Part shown: positions 24,524-34,375 of the stretch, one piece after another | How the letters are laid out: each line of letters begins with the position of its first letter | Numbering within the stretch: the stretch's first letter is position 1 | Origin: Terfezia claveryi | Lineage: Eukaryota; Ascomycota; Pezizomycetes; Pezizales; Pezizaceae | DNA length: 64,000 nt | NCBI GenBank assembly: GCA_015179025.1 | Contig: WHUX01000091.1 | Location: forward strand, 62,001-126,000 | Direction: 5' to 3' | Position numbers and translations under genes: made by a program | The notes under the pieces: model-generated | The model's database searches: none | Told to the model about the DNA's origin: nothing | The model's input: the letters and a program-made list of their open reading frames with translations, nothing else

Positions 24524-25371
24524 CAGTCCATTGCCAGTCAATTTTTGACCAAAACAGCAACAGCCTAACAACACCTGTGCGACATGCGAATTTATGCCAA
24601 TGGAATTGGCCATCATTGTCAGATTTGCAACCTTGTGTACAGAGGCAATGATTCACCTGCGTTCGAATACTGGATACGAAACGCATCCGATCTTGGAATG
24701 GAATAACCTAGCGTTGATAGTTCGAGCTTATTGAACATATGTGTCGATACTGGAGCAGGATCGATATGTTTGAGAAAAAATTTGCTATGTTGAGGCAGGG
24801 TGGTGGGTTTGTCTGCAGATCTATGAGCCCCTCAGGCTTGTTTGTGGAGTCGAGGAGATGAGATGAATGGATTTGGTTGCAAAGAAATCTACTCGTCCTA
24901 CGGTTTGTTCTGTAGATGCTGATCCAATCATGCATCAGGTGGAACGGACATGCATAACACGAGCTTCTGGAGGCAGACATGATTGGTCCGATTTCGAATG
25001 TGGACTCACTTCCAATGGTACTTTTACTCTGGTGGAACTTTACACCCCCCGGAAGATGATGGAAGTGGAAGAGTTTTTTTTCGTTTTCGTGGGCAGTGGA
25101 TTCCTCTTAAAATGGGTCTGGCAGACTTCATGTCCACACGCCTCTCCCTAGCACCACCACTGAGCTCTCACTGTGGGACGATACTTTTATTCCTTATACG
25201 TACTTTCTTCACTACAATCTCTCATTGACATCTCCTTATGAGTCAAATATAAATTGCTTCATATCTATCCTTGTCGTGCTTACCATATTCTATGACTAAC
25301 GCAGTCTCACATACCATTGATATATGAATACAAAGATTCCATCCAGCCACCATTGCACTCATACCAACCAT
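24524..25371. other. Intergenic region downstream of NMD2
   Basis: About 850 bp between the convergent 3' ends of NMD2 and the tyrosinase-C-domain gene. It is T-rich near 25060-25080. Only short unsupported ORFs occur. Confidence 0.5.
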
Positions 25372-26359
25372 TCATCGTACTCTTCCAATCCCCCCTCCAT
25401 ACACCGTAGCAAAAGACGTTTGCTCAGACCTACTCCCGGGCTCCTCAATATCCGCCAAAGAACTCACGATTCTCACCTCCAATGTCCCCAAGCTCACCAC
25501 CCCACCATCCGCCTTCTCCGCTACGTAATGCAGCTTCTGTCGTAAATACGGCAATACCCGGTCTGCATCTAGCCTCCCCCCGACCTCTTCTATCCTCTCA
25601 ATCAGAGCTTTTGTAAGCGGGATCATGCCTTCCACATTTCCCCCTACATCCACCCCACCTTGCCCCTCCCCTTCATTAACCCACCTAGAAATCCCATGTC
25701 CACCAACCCTACACCCCGTAGCTTCTAAACCAGCAATCCACTCCTCGACCCCAATCCCCGGTGCAGGTAAACTCGGCGGGCCCAAAAACACCACCAATGC
25801 AAACGACCCATGCTCCATGCTCTCTCTCGGTGAGAACGAATATTGGACTTCCCAAGACGTATAATACTTGTCGTCCCTCACCAGAAATGGATAGGAAGGA
25901 GAAAGTAACGAGTGCAGCGGCGTCAACGGGGGCGCATAGAGAGGGGTTTTTGGTAACCAGCTTGGTGTACTTCGGGAAGCTAGATGCCCCGACACAGAAT
26001 TGTTAGCTGGTGGTAGTGCGGGTTGTCACATGTTCCCTGAAGTTAGGGCAAGGCTTACATTGCGTCCGGATGCTCAGTCTCCTAGGTGGGGGTCGGGTAC
26101 GGCGAGAGTTTTGACGAGAGGGGAGAATCTGTATTTCAGCTGCAGGAGTGGGTTGCGGGTCCTGGAGGGCATTATCCTGAACTACGACCAGTTCATCACT
26201 AAGTATATCGTATCTATGCCGGGAGGGTTCTGTGGTGCCAAAGGAGATGGTTGTCCTGCGAGGAGTACCAGTTGTAGGGGTAGGAGCAGGAGGAGATGGT
26301 TGTGGCGGGGATTGGACAGGTGAGAAGGGAATATTCGTATCTGATAGTAGTGATTGCAT
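25372..26359 (-). CDS. Stand-alone tyrosinase C-terminal (lid) domain protein
   Basis: In fungal tyrosinases this C-terminal domain shields the active site and is removed on activation. Two exons are inferred: 26359-26059 and 25979-25372. The 79-nt intron (GTAAGC donor, GCTAAC branch, TCTAG acceptor, phase 1) gives 302 aa. The first 100 residues are Pro/Thr/Arg-rich and look disordered. From about residue 125 the sequence follows the tyrosinase C-domain pattern: YTSWEVQYSFSPRE, then a hydrophobic FALVVFLGPP strand, a GCRVGGHGISRW block, and GMIPLTKALIERI...LPYLRQKLHYVAEKADGGVV. No CuA/CuB histidine clusters occur in this protein, and none could be found in the 900 bp upstream. It may be a carrier, inhibitor or regulator of a tyrosinase encoded elsewhere, or a truncated relic. 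The intact frame and clean intron argue against a relic. Confidence 0.7.
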
Positions 26360-27259
26360 AACTCTGAATATCTAATTGCGACGTCCTGAGGAGTTTGGGA
26401 TTTTCTTTTTTTTGTTTGGGTAATAAATTCCTGTTTCGGTAGTGGGCTTAACCGAATCGGGACATACGCACGAAGAATTCATGCAATATTCTTTGTACAT
26501 ATGCAGTAAAAAATGGAGTTTGTGAGATTCATCTGACAAAATAGTTTGGTGCGCAGAGGATCAGTGACAAGTTGTGGGAAGGAAAGACAGATGACGGGGT
26601 TTATAATAAAGCACAATGGGGCGTATACGCATCCGGATAAGCCCGCATCGTAATGAAGTGTCTCGTCCTAAGCTGGTGCTCGTTATTCCAGTGACAATAG
26701 TAGTATTTCTGATTGAATGTGGAGTGCCACTGCTTGGCTGACTGGCTGATCGGAAGCTGGGGTATTGGTATAAGTAAATGGTGTCAGCAGTGCTGCTGAT
26801 GCATAATTGCGATTGGTGGTTATCAACACTACCAGATTTCTTCAGTGTCACCGTCTCTTGTCTGGAACTCCCGAGACATGTCCATAACTTATTTTGGAAT
26901 GAGTTGTGGTGCTGTTTCACAAGGACCGGATCCAAAGCCGAGTAGCCACGGTCCGAAGAACGCAAGCTTGAACCACCCAGGGTTGACGGATCACCATGCA
27001 TTACATGCATTGCATACATGTCAGTGAGGATGTACATGTCAGTGAGGATGTACATCTCAGAGGGTTCAGGTATATTTGGTATCAAAGCTTTGGCCCACAT
27101 GCAAGTTGAGGACTACTTGCAGATAGCGCTGTAGCTTTTTGCGGCGTTAATAAGTGTGTGGAGATAGTTTTTCAGCCCCAATGGCTCTGTTCAACATTAT
27201 ATACATATAACATTCCACCATGACTCTTCCCTTGCCTCTATATCTCTATTGTATTGTTT
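26360..27259. other. Intergenic region between two minus-strand genes
   Basis: About 900 bp. A 179-codon minus ORF (27100-26561) overlaps a short tandem duplication and shows no family features, so it is not called. The stretch should hold the promoter of the tyrosinase-C gene and the 3' UTR of the mitochondrial gene. Confidence 0.45.
27015..27054 (+). repeat. Two tandem copies of an 18-bp unit
   Basis: The unit ACATGTCAGTGAGGATGT is repeated twice in direct orientation, followed by a partial ACAT. It is intergenic and looks like a minor local duplication. Confidence 0.8.
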
Positions 27260-28480
27260 TCATATCTCCTTTCTAGGCTCAAACTGGCGCTGATGGGCTT
27301 TGCGTTCTAGTAGCACCTGGTTAAGAGCCCGTTCCAGCTCTCCTGCGAGCCCCGGAACTTGTAAAGCCTTAGCGACCTAGTGAAGCATATTAGCGTTCTA
27401 AAAAGCGTCTTGGAGTGTTGGGCTATACTTACCATTTGTGCGTCGTTGTCATTAATGAGAATTGGATCTGAATTCGAGCTTTTCGTATTTCCGTAAGTCT
27501 GGGGCTGCTCCTCACATCTTACCTTATTCTTCTTGTATATTGCGTCTAGTTCCATAGAAGGGACTGGAGCAAGGAGATTGTTCATCAAGAGGAATTCTAA
27601 ATGTTTACCTCCCTCAAGTGCTGCAAAACGATATCAGCAAACTCGACGCCAATATCTCGGGTACTAAGCTAAGAGCTCACCCTTCCAATGTGAATACGCT
27701 CGAAATGCTAGGTAAAAGAAGGGAATCTGAAATCTGTCAGTTTGTTTCGTGCCACCATTTTCCATGTCAGTAGGGTTGACTATGCATACATTCGGTATTC
27801 TGCAGTATATTAGCTCAATCCTCATTCAGGGAGTTATAACAAGTTCAGGTGCCATACAAGGGTACTAAGGCGAGTGGTGCTACTATTGGCATTCCAATAA
27901 TGCTCCACCACAACCGGCTCCGATGTAATGCCGCCCGTTCGGTAGCCAGCTGCCGTATTATCGAAGGTATATCTCTGCCATGAATGACCGACGGAGGATA
28001 TATCACCCCAATTTTCGCTTCCTGGAGCTCTGATTGTTTCTTTCTACTCGACAATGTGGGTATTGACTTCAGTCCCCTGTTGGTCCGGATTCCGTACCCA
28101 TAAGCACATGTCCCGCTTACTCTGCATGCCAAAGCCGAAATCCTACTTACCACTCTTCATAAGGTATCCTTCTGAGTGCTTTGTTTCCAGTCTCGACCAG
28201 GGTCCGTTGCCATTTCTTTTCTCCACGCTCCTGAGAACCGAGGCCGTTTTGTTAGGAAGAATCATGGAATTTGTATGAGGTTGAACATACCCATTGTGCC
28301 CATGTTAGTGCCGCTTTGCTGCACCACTGGATGTCAGCGAAAATGTGACAATATTCATACCGGGATCACTTTCCTTGTAACCCGATCGAGTAACGACGGC
28401 TTCTCTGCAGCGAGCTTGCCGAGTTGTTGAGCATAGATCAACGCCCGCCGCTTCGTTATGGGAATGAGGAAGAGCTTCAT
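27260..28480 (-). CDS. Mitochondrial K+/H+ exchange-related inner-membrane protein (Mit_KHE1 family, YDL183C-like)
   Basis: This family is linked to mitochondrial potassium/proton exchange and volume control. Eight exons are inferred: 28480-28361, 28326-28291, 28230-28151, 28076-27858, 27799-27790, 27726-27681, 27620-27433 and 27376-27260, giving about 271 aa. The protein starts MKLFLIPITKRRALIYAQQL. It then has RIPYEEWGLKSIPTLSSRKK, a block LATERAALHRSRLWWSIIGM and hydrophobic membrane segments (IVAPLALVPLIPN, IPFFYLAFRAYSHWK), all in family order. Exon 5 is a 10-nt micro-exon that supplies exactly the residues LIPN expected there. The first intron is ambiguous: a 34-nt intron (GTATGA donor) or a 43-nt one (GTGATC donor) both keep frame. 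Confidence 0.88.
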
Positions 28481-29349
28481 CGCGACCAGTCCCACTGCCA
28501 GAGATGGGTGCAAGAGGTTGGTTACTGTATTTGGGTATGAAGAGAAACAGAGATCGCAACTGGCGCAAGAGGCCGAGCAAAGCAGGACGGCTCTCTCGAG
28601 AGCGCAGCGTCGGAGTTGCAGACGAGCCAGCTAGACAGAAGTTTGGTTCCAAGGTACTGGCAACGGTTCCACAGCCTTTGTATACAGAGGTAGGTACATT
28701 GACATAGCATGAGACTGCAGCTGTAGATGTATGCGAACTGGGGGGTGCAAATTGACGCCTCACGACAACACAGCCTGGGAGGACTGCCCCGCGGTTGCCT
28801 CAACAGATGCTCTCCGAATTGGCCTGGCCTACGTTTTGTGTTCTGTGAAAGGGATTTTCAAGAAAACGAGCCAAAGACTGACGTAAGGATGCAAAAGCAA
28901 TTGCTAGGCGGCGCTGATGCTAGGGAATTATCTGCTGATGCGCTTCCTTGTTCCTGGTTTCGCCGCAAAACCCCTGCCAGCCAGAGATGAACATGCTTAC
29001 TTGTAGCCAACCCCTTTACGTCGTCGTTCGTTTGAGGGATACAGTACAGCAAGGGAGAGTGATCCACAGACAGCACCGCCACGAACTGCACATGCACAGT
29101 AGTACGGTAACTATACCTACAGGCCAACTCGCGAGCAAACTGGACTTGATCCTTGGACGAAACCGGGGTCAGGCTAGGCCAACTTCCAACTGCATTCGCT
29201 CAAGTGAGAAGAGTTCATGGTAACTCAACATCTCGTTTCGTTGACTTCCAGCCCTTCCCAGCTCCGCCTCCGAACTACCTAAGGATACATCTTCACGCAG
29301 CTGGGCAAGGGCTTTCACAACCGCTAGCACTACGACAAACACTACTATT
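28481..29349. promoter_or_regulatory. Divergent intergenic region between the Mit_KHE1-family gene and SRF1
   Basis: The 869 bp separate two divergent start codons and should contain both promoters. Several ORFs of 60-150 codons cross it on both strands, but none has family features. No specific regulatory element can be supported. Confidence 0.4.
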
Positions 29350-30703
29350 ATGGCAACCATTGTAGTCAATGACTCGGAGCAACGTCCGCCATCCCTGGCC
29401 TCGCAGGAGAGAAGGATGGATGGGCTTGGCGGATCTATGAGTGGCCGAATGTCTTCAGCTGGGAACTCATTTTCCTCACGATCAGTATCGTTCATGGAAG
29501 GAGGTCAATGGAAAAATGTCAGGACGTTACCAAGTTAGTATCTTCCCTCATCGCTCTCTCTCACGCGACTAATTCCTTGAATTAGCGTGGGTGCAACGTC
29601 GGGAGGAGGAGGATGAGGACGAGCCAGTGCGACCATTGTCACAAATCTCAACACCTCCTATGGCGCATCGGAGGCCTCCAGAAAGATCCGCTCACGACGC
29701 CGACAGAGAAACAGCCCCTTTCACGGTATCACCGGTGCCAGAAACTGCTAGCCGATGGCGAACCTTTGCATATGGGTCTTTGGTGCCTCCGCCTACATCT
29801 CACTCGGAGAAGTTGAAGAAAGACGACAACTGGCTTGACGAGCAGGGGGATCTTGATGGGCCATGGTTGGCGAGCAATCGAGACCCCGAGAATGACGGTG
29901 GTTCTCATGATGACGACCTGCTTTTCGTCAGTGCAAAGACCAGGAGACGGTGGCACAAGAGGATTTATGTATGTTGATGTTCAGAACCGAAAAGTGAATT
30001 CCTAGGTCAAAACTAATTTATGCTATGTTCACAGATTATGTTGCTAAACAATCCTATGGTGCCTCTGACGTTTCGGGCCATCATTTGGACTCTATCCTTG
30101 GTCGCCCTTGCCCTCGCAGTCAGTGTCTTCCAACATAGCAATGACTTTGAAGTGCCGCAAAAACCATCCACCATCATGGCTATCGTAGTAGATGCGGTTG
30201 CCTTGATATACCTCATCTGGATTACATATGACGAATATTCAGGGAAACCACTGGGGCTGAGATCCCCAAAGGCCAAGATGAAATTAAGTAAGAACTCGCC
30301 TCTCAAGTTTGTATTGTACAGATGGTGAATTTACTAACTTATACAGTCATGTTTGACTTGTTGTTTATCATTTTTGATTCCGCTAACCTATCACTGGCAT
30401 TCGATACACTTTTTGATACCAGATGGAGTTGCCGGAGGCTAGTTGTAGCAGACGAGAATGTACGTCCTCATCGAAAGCCAAACCTGTATGATGCATTGCT
30501 AATTTCCTTCTGTTATAGCTAGCGAAGACTGTAGAACCAATTTGTGCCCGTCAAAGAGCCCTCGCTTCATTCTTGTTTTTGGCGTTGTGCGGATGGATTC
30601 TTACGTTTACCATTAGTGTTTTCAGGTATGCCTCCATCTTGCTTCTGTACTTGCATTTTTTAATGATCTGTCTAGGCTTGTCGAGAGAGTTTCAAAGGCT
30701 TAA
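29350..30703 (+). CDS. SRF1: Regulator of phospholipase D SRF1, multi-pass membrane protein
   Basis: SRF1 is a fungal membrane protein that activates phospholipase D (Spo14 in yeast). Six exons are inferred: 29350-29533, 29586-29968, 30035-30287, 30347-30459, 30519-30625 and 30676-30703, giving 355 aa. The N-terminal half is hydrophilic, Ser/Pro- and acid-rich. The C-terminal half holds about four hydrophobic segments: VPLTFRAIIWTLSLVALALAV, STIMAIVVDAVALIYLIW (followed by the conserved TYDEYSGKPLGLRSP), IMFDLLFIIFDSANLSLAFD with DTRWSC, and ALASFLFLALCGWILTFTIS, ending FRLVERVSKA. The motif order matches the family closely and every splice junction keeps phase. The last exon is 28 nt. Confidence 0.9.
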
Positions 30704-31397
30704 ATGGGCTTGTTATGAGGCGCCGAGTTCGTAATTTATAGTCAGGTGAAGGTACATACCTGTACATTACATAGATCATATTCTGGTTTGTCGACATATT
30801 GGGTATTAAAATATTTCCTCCTTATTCAATTATCCTTCAAGGTATGGCGTTTTTGCAAATGGATCGGATAGCAGTTTATCAACTGGAGAATATTTCTTTC
30901 TTTGTTTCCATTTGTTGTTTACCTTCGTCCCTCGCATTACTTTGTATAACATGTTTTACTACGTTCGTGTTTGTTTAGAGTACTTTGGTATTAGCCTGAC
31001 ATGGAGAGAGTAGGAAGTCATAGGAAGAAGGGAGGTTGTTTGTAGTCTGGTTGTCAATTTTTTATTATCATTTATGCTGCCAATAAATGTTGAATCCTGG
31101 ATTATCAGAGTGTCATTCTTGAGCCTCATAGCTGCGTATTTGTGGCTGAATCGCGGCTGCGAACTGTTGGTCGCAGTGGGGTTATGACAGATTTAGACGT
31201 TACCTCTTAGCCGACCTCTAACTCTCAAACAACATCAATCTTCTCACTCACTACAACATCATTTATCCACGGCCAAATCCGGGGGGCTTAGAAGCGGCGT
31301 ATTGTCACCAACATTCCCCTCAATACAGTCTCTCCAGCTCCTGGACCCAGTGATACATCACCAGCTTGCCGGTGTTTCCAGCCTGTTTGTCCAAACG
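30704..31397. other. Intergenic region between SRF1 and cullin-1
   Basis: 694 bp in tandem orientation. The first part is T-rich (SRF1 3' UTR) and the last 200 bp are CA-rich, suited to a cullin leader. No gene is seen. Confidence 0.5.
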
Positions 31398-34375
31398 ATG
31401 GCGTTCAGATCTGTTCAAGTACCTAACAGGGAGGATCTCGGTTCAACGTGAGTTGGGCAAATCCAGGCATTGCGTGAAGAAAAGCTGAACATCACAGATG
31501 GTCTTACTTAGAAAATGGCATCAACAAGATTATGCTAGATCTTAAAAGTGGGGTGGACATGAAGACTGTAAGAGATCTCAAGGTTACATCCTCTGAAAAG
31601 AATGACAACTAATGTTCTGGTGCTTCTGGTAGTATGTCGGTGTTTACACGTGCGTCCTATTTAGCTGCCTTGAACATCACAGTACATCCTAACTCAGTCT
31701 CTAGAGCGGTTCACGACTTCTGCACTTCCCAGAAAGCTGTCCACTCCGCACCATCATTGACACCACATGCTGGGAATGTTCATCGAGGTGGTGAGATCAC
31801 TGACTAGACTCTCAGAGCCTTAGCTGACAAACGGCCAGCACATCTCCTCGGCGAGGACCTCTACAATAATCTCATCAATTATCTCAAACGCCATCTTACG
31901 GGCCTCAAGGAGGTAAGCGGAAGATATTGCGGCCCTGGGTACTGGTTGTTGCTGACCAGGTCCTTTGATTGTAGGAATCACATAAGCATGCAGATGAAGC
32001 TTTATTGAATTTCTATATTCGGGAATGGAAACGATATACCACCGCAGCAAAATATATTAATGATTTATTCCGTTACCTAAACCGACACTGGGTCAAGCGG
32101 GAGATGGAGGAAGGAAAAAAGGACATCTATGATGTGTACACAGTGGGTAGCTTCATCCAGGAATATCTGTGGTGTTCGCTGATTGAATATCTATAGCTGC
32201 ACCTTGTCCGATGGAAGAAAGACCTGTTTGATGATGTGCAGAAGCACGTTATGGATGGTGTTCTGGAGCTTGTCAAGAAGCAACGAAATGGAGAGACCAT
32301 TGAGACTGCGGTCGTGAAGTCGATAGTAGATTCTTTTGGTGAGATTGATTTTGCTATTACTATTTATATATACTTACTAATGAAGGTAGTGTCCCTTGGC
32401 CTCGATGAAAATGACTCCTCTAAATCCACGCTGGACGTCTATCGTGTCTACTTCGAGAAGCCGTTCTTAGAGGCAACTATGAACTACTATAGGACGGAAT
32501 CGAAGCACTTTGTTGCTGAAAACAGTGTTGTTGAATATATGAAGAAGGTTGGCATGATCTGCCCCTAACTTGAGGTCTGGCTAATGGTTATTGGCTATTG
32601 AACAGGCGGAGGCCAGGCTTGCCGAGGAGGAAGGGCGAGTCAAGATGTATCTTCACCCTGAGATCATGAACCACTTGATGAAGACATGCCAAAAGGTCTT
32701 AATTCAAGAACATGCAGCACTGTTACAGGAAGAGTTCCAGAACTTGCTTGATAACGACAGGCAAGATGACCTTGCACGGATGTATAGTCTGCTCTCCAGG
32801 ATACCAGAAGGCTTGGAGCCATTGCGGCGGAAGTTCGAGACTCATGTACGCAATGCAGGTCTGTCCGCTGTTGAGAAAGTAGCAAATGAGGGAGGAGATG
32901 CTTTGGATCCGAAGGTGTATGTGGATGCCCTACTCGAGGTTCATTCCCGTTATCAGAACCTTGTGAACGTGGCGTTCAAGGGGGAGGCAGAATTCGTCAG
33001 ATCTTTGGATAATGTATTTTTGCCCTTGCACCTTCATGATACATAGCGAAGGACTATTAACACCTCACATCTAGGCCTGCCGGGAGTTCGTGAATCGTAA
33101 CGTGGTATGCAAGTCAGCTTCTACAAAAAGTCCTGAATTGCTTGCCAAATACGCCGATTCGCTCCTGCGAAAGAGTGCGAAGAGCGCCGAGGAAGCCGAC
33201 CTGGAAAACAAACTGACACAGATAGTAAGATTTTACCTCAGCCTAGTATTTCTTCGTACGCTAATATATTGCAGATGACCGTATTCAAATATGTTGAGGA
33301 CAAAGATGTATTCCAGAAGTTCTACTCGCGCATGTTGGCGAAGAGATTGGTGAATTTCACCTCAGCATCTGACGATGCCGAGACCAGCATGATTGGGAAA
33401 CTGAAGGAGGCTTGTGGGTTCGAATATACAAATAAGCTCCAGAGGATGTTCCAAGATATGCAAATCTCCAAGGACCTTAATGATTCTTACAAGGAGTGGA
33501 GCGCGAAGGACCAACCAGGGGAGGCACAAAACGGTGTTGATTTCAGTGTGCAGGTAAAAGTCCATGTGTATCAAGGAATGTTAGAGATTTTGACATGGTT
33601 GTAGGTTTTGGGTACATCGTTCTGGCCCTTAACCCACCCAATACCCCGTTCAACATACCTGAGGTCATTACCGAGACGTATACTAGATTCCAAAAATTCT
33701 ATGATCAGAAGCATAGCGGAAGAAAACTCAACTGGCTATGGCATCTATGCAAGGGCGAATTAAAAGCAAGCTACTGCAAGTTCAGTAAAGTGCCATATAC
33801 ATTCCAGGTCTCTACATACCAAATGGCTATTCTCTTGCTTTTCAACGATGCCCTCACCATCTCCTACGAAGACATCGAGAAATCCACCAACCTAAGCAAG
33901 GAGTACCTCGACCCCTCGTTAGGTGTATTCCTGAAAGCGAAAGTTTTGACAATAGAACCCGACAATTCTAAGCCAGGCCCTGGAACTTCGTTTACTCTGA
34001 ATCATGACTTCAAGTCCAAGAAGATCAGGGTCAACTTGAATATCGCGGTTAAGTCCGAGCAGAAACAAGAGATCGAAGATACCCACAAGACAATTGAAGA
34101 GGATAGAAAGCTATTGATGCAATCTGCAATTGTGAGGATCATGAAAGCGAGGAAGCAGTTGAAGCATGTTGTGCTGGTCCAGGAGACAATAGCACAGATC
34201 AAATCCCGCTTCACACCCAAAGTCCCGGATATCAAGAAGTGTATTGATATACTGTTGGAGAAGGAGTATTTGGAGAGATTGGATGGAGAACGCTTGGGTA
34301 CGTACTTACAACATTCAGTAAACAGGAGCCTGGCTAACTTTTGGTTTCTTCTGGTGAATAGGTTACTTGGCTTGA
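31398..34375 (+). CDS. CUL1: Cullin-1 (SCF ubiquitin ligase scaffold), with an apparent one-base frame break
   Basis: Cullin-1 scaffolds SCF ubiquitin ligases, binding Skp1/F-box at its N-terminus and Rbx1 at its C-terminus. Thirteen exons are inferred: 31398-31447, 31498-31567, 31633-31649, 31705-31790, 31839-31912, 31975-32142, 32197-32338, 32390-32547, 32606-33013, 33075-33224, 33275-33553, 33605-34297 and 34362-34375 (about 769 residues if one base is missing). Visible landmarks are [34 protein letters not shown], the cullin-homology block [14 protein letters not shown] and the neddylation region [13 protein letters not shown], ending [26 protein letters not shown] favours cullin-1 over cullin-3 or -4. 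Exon 12 begins VLGTSFWPL in the expected frame, but [10 protein letters not shown] continues in the -1 frame at base 33631. The rest is intact. Exon 3 is only 17 nt. Confidence 0.9.

Noticed and set aside
26561..27100. 179-codon minus ORF, considered as the missing catalytic part of the tyrosinase-like gene
   Set aside because: No CuA/CuB histidine spacing, and part of it is a small tandem duplication.
28305..28763. 152-codon minus ORF at the start of the Mit_KHE1-family gene
   Set aside because: The spliced model in another frame gives the conserved family N-terminus; this frame does not.
31820..32050. Minus-strand 76-codon ORF in the cullin region
   Set aside because: Antisense to cullin-1 exons 5 and 6, which have clear homology.
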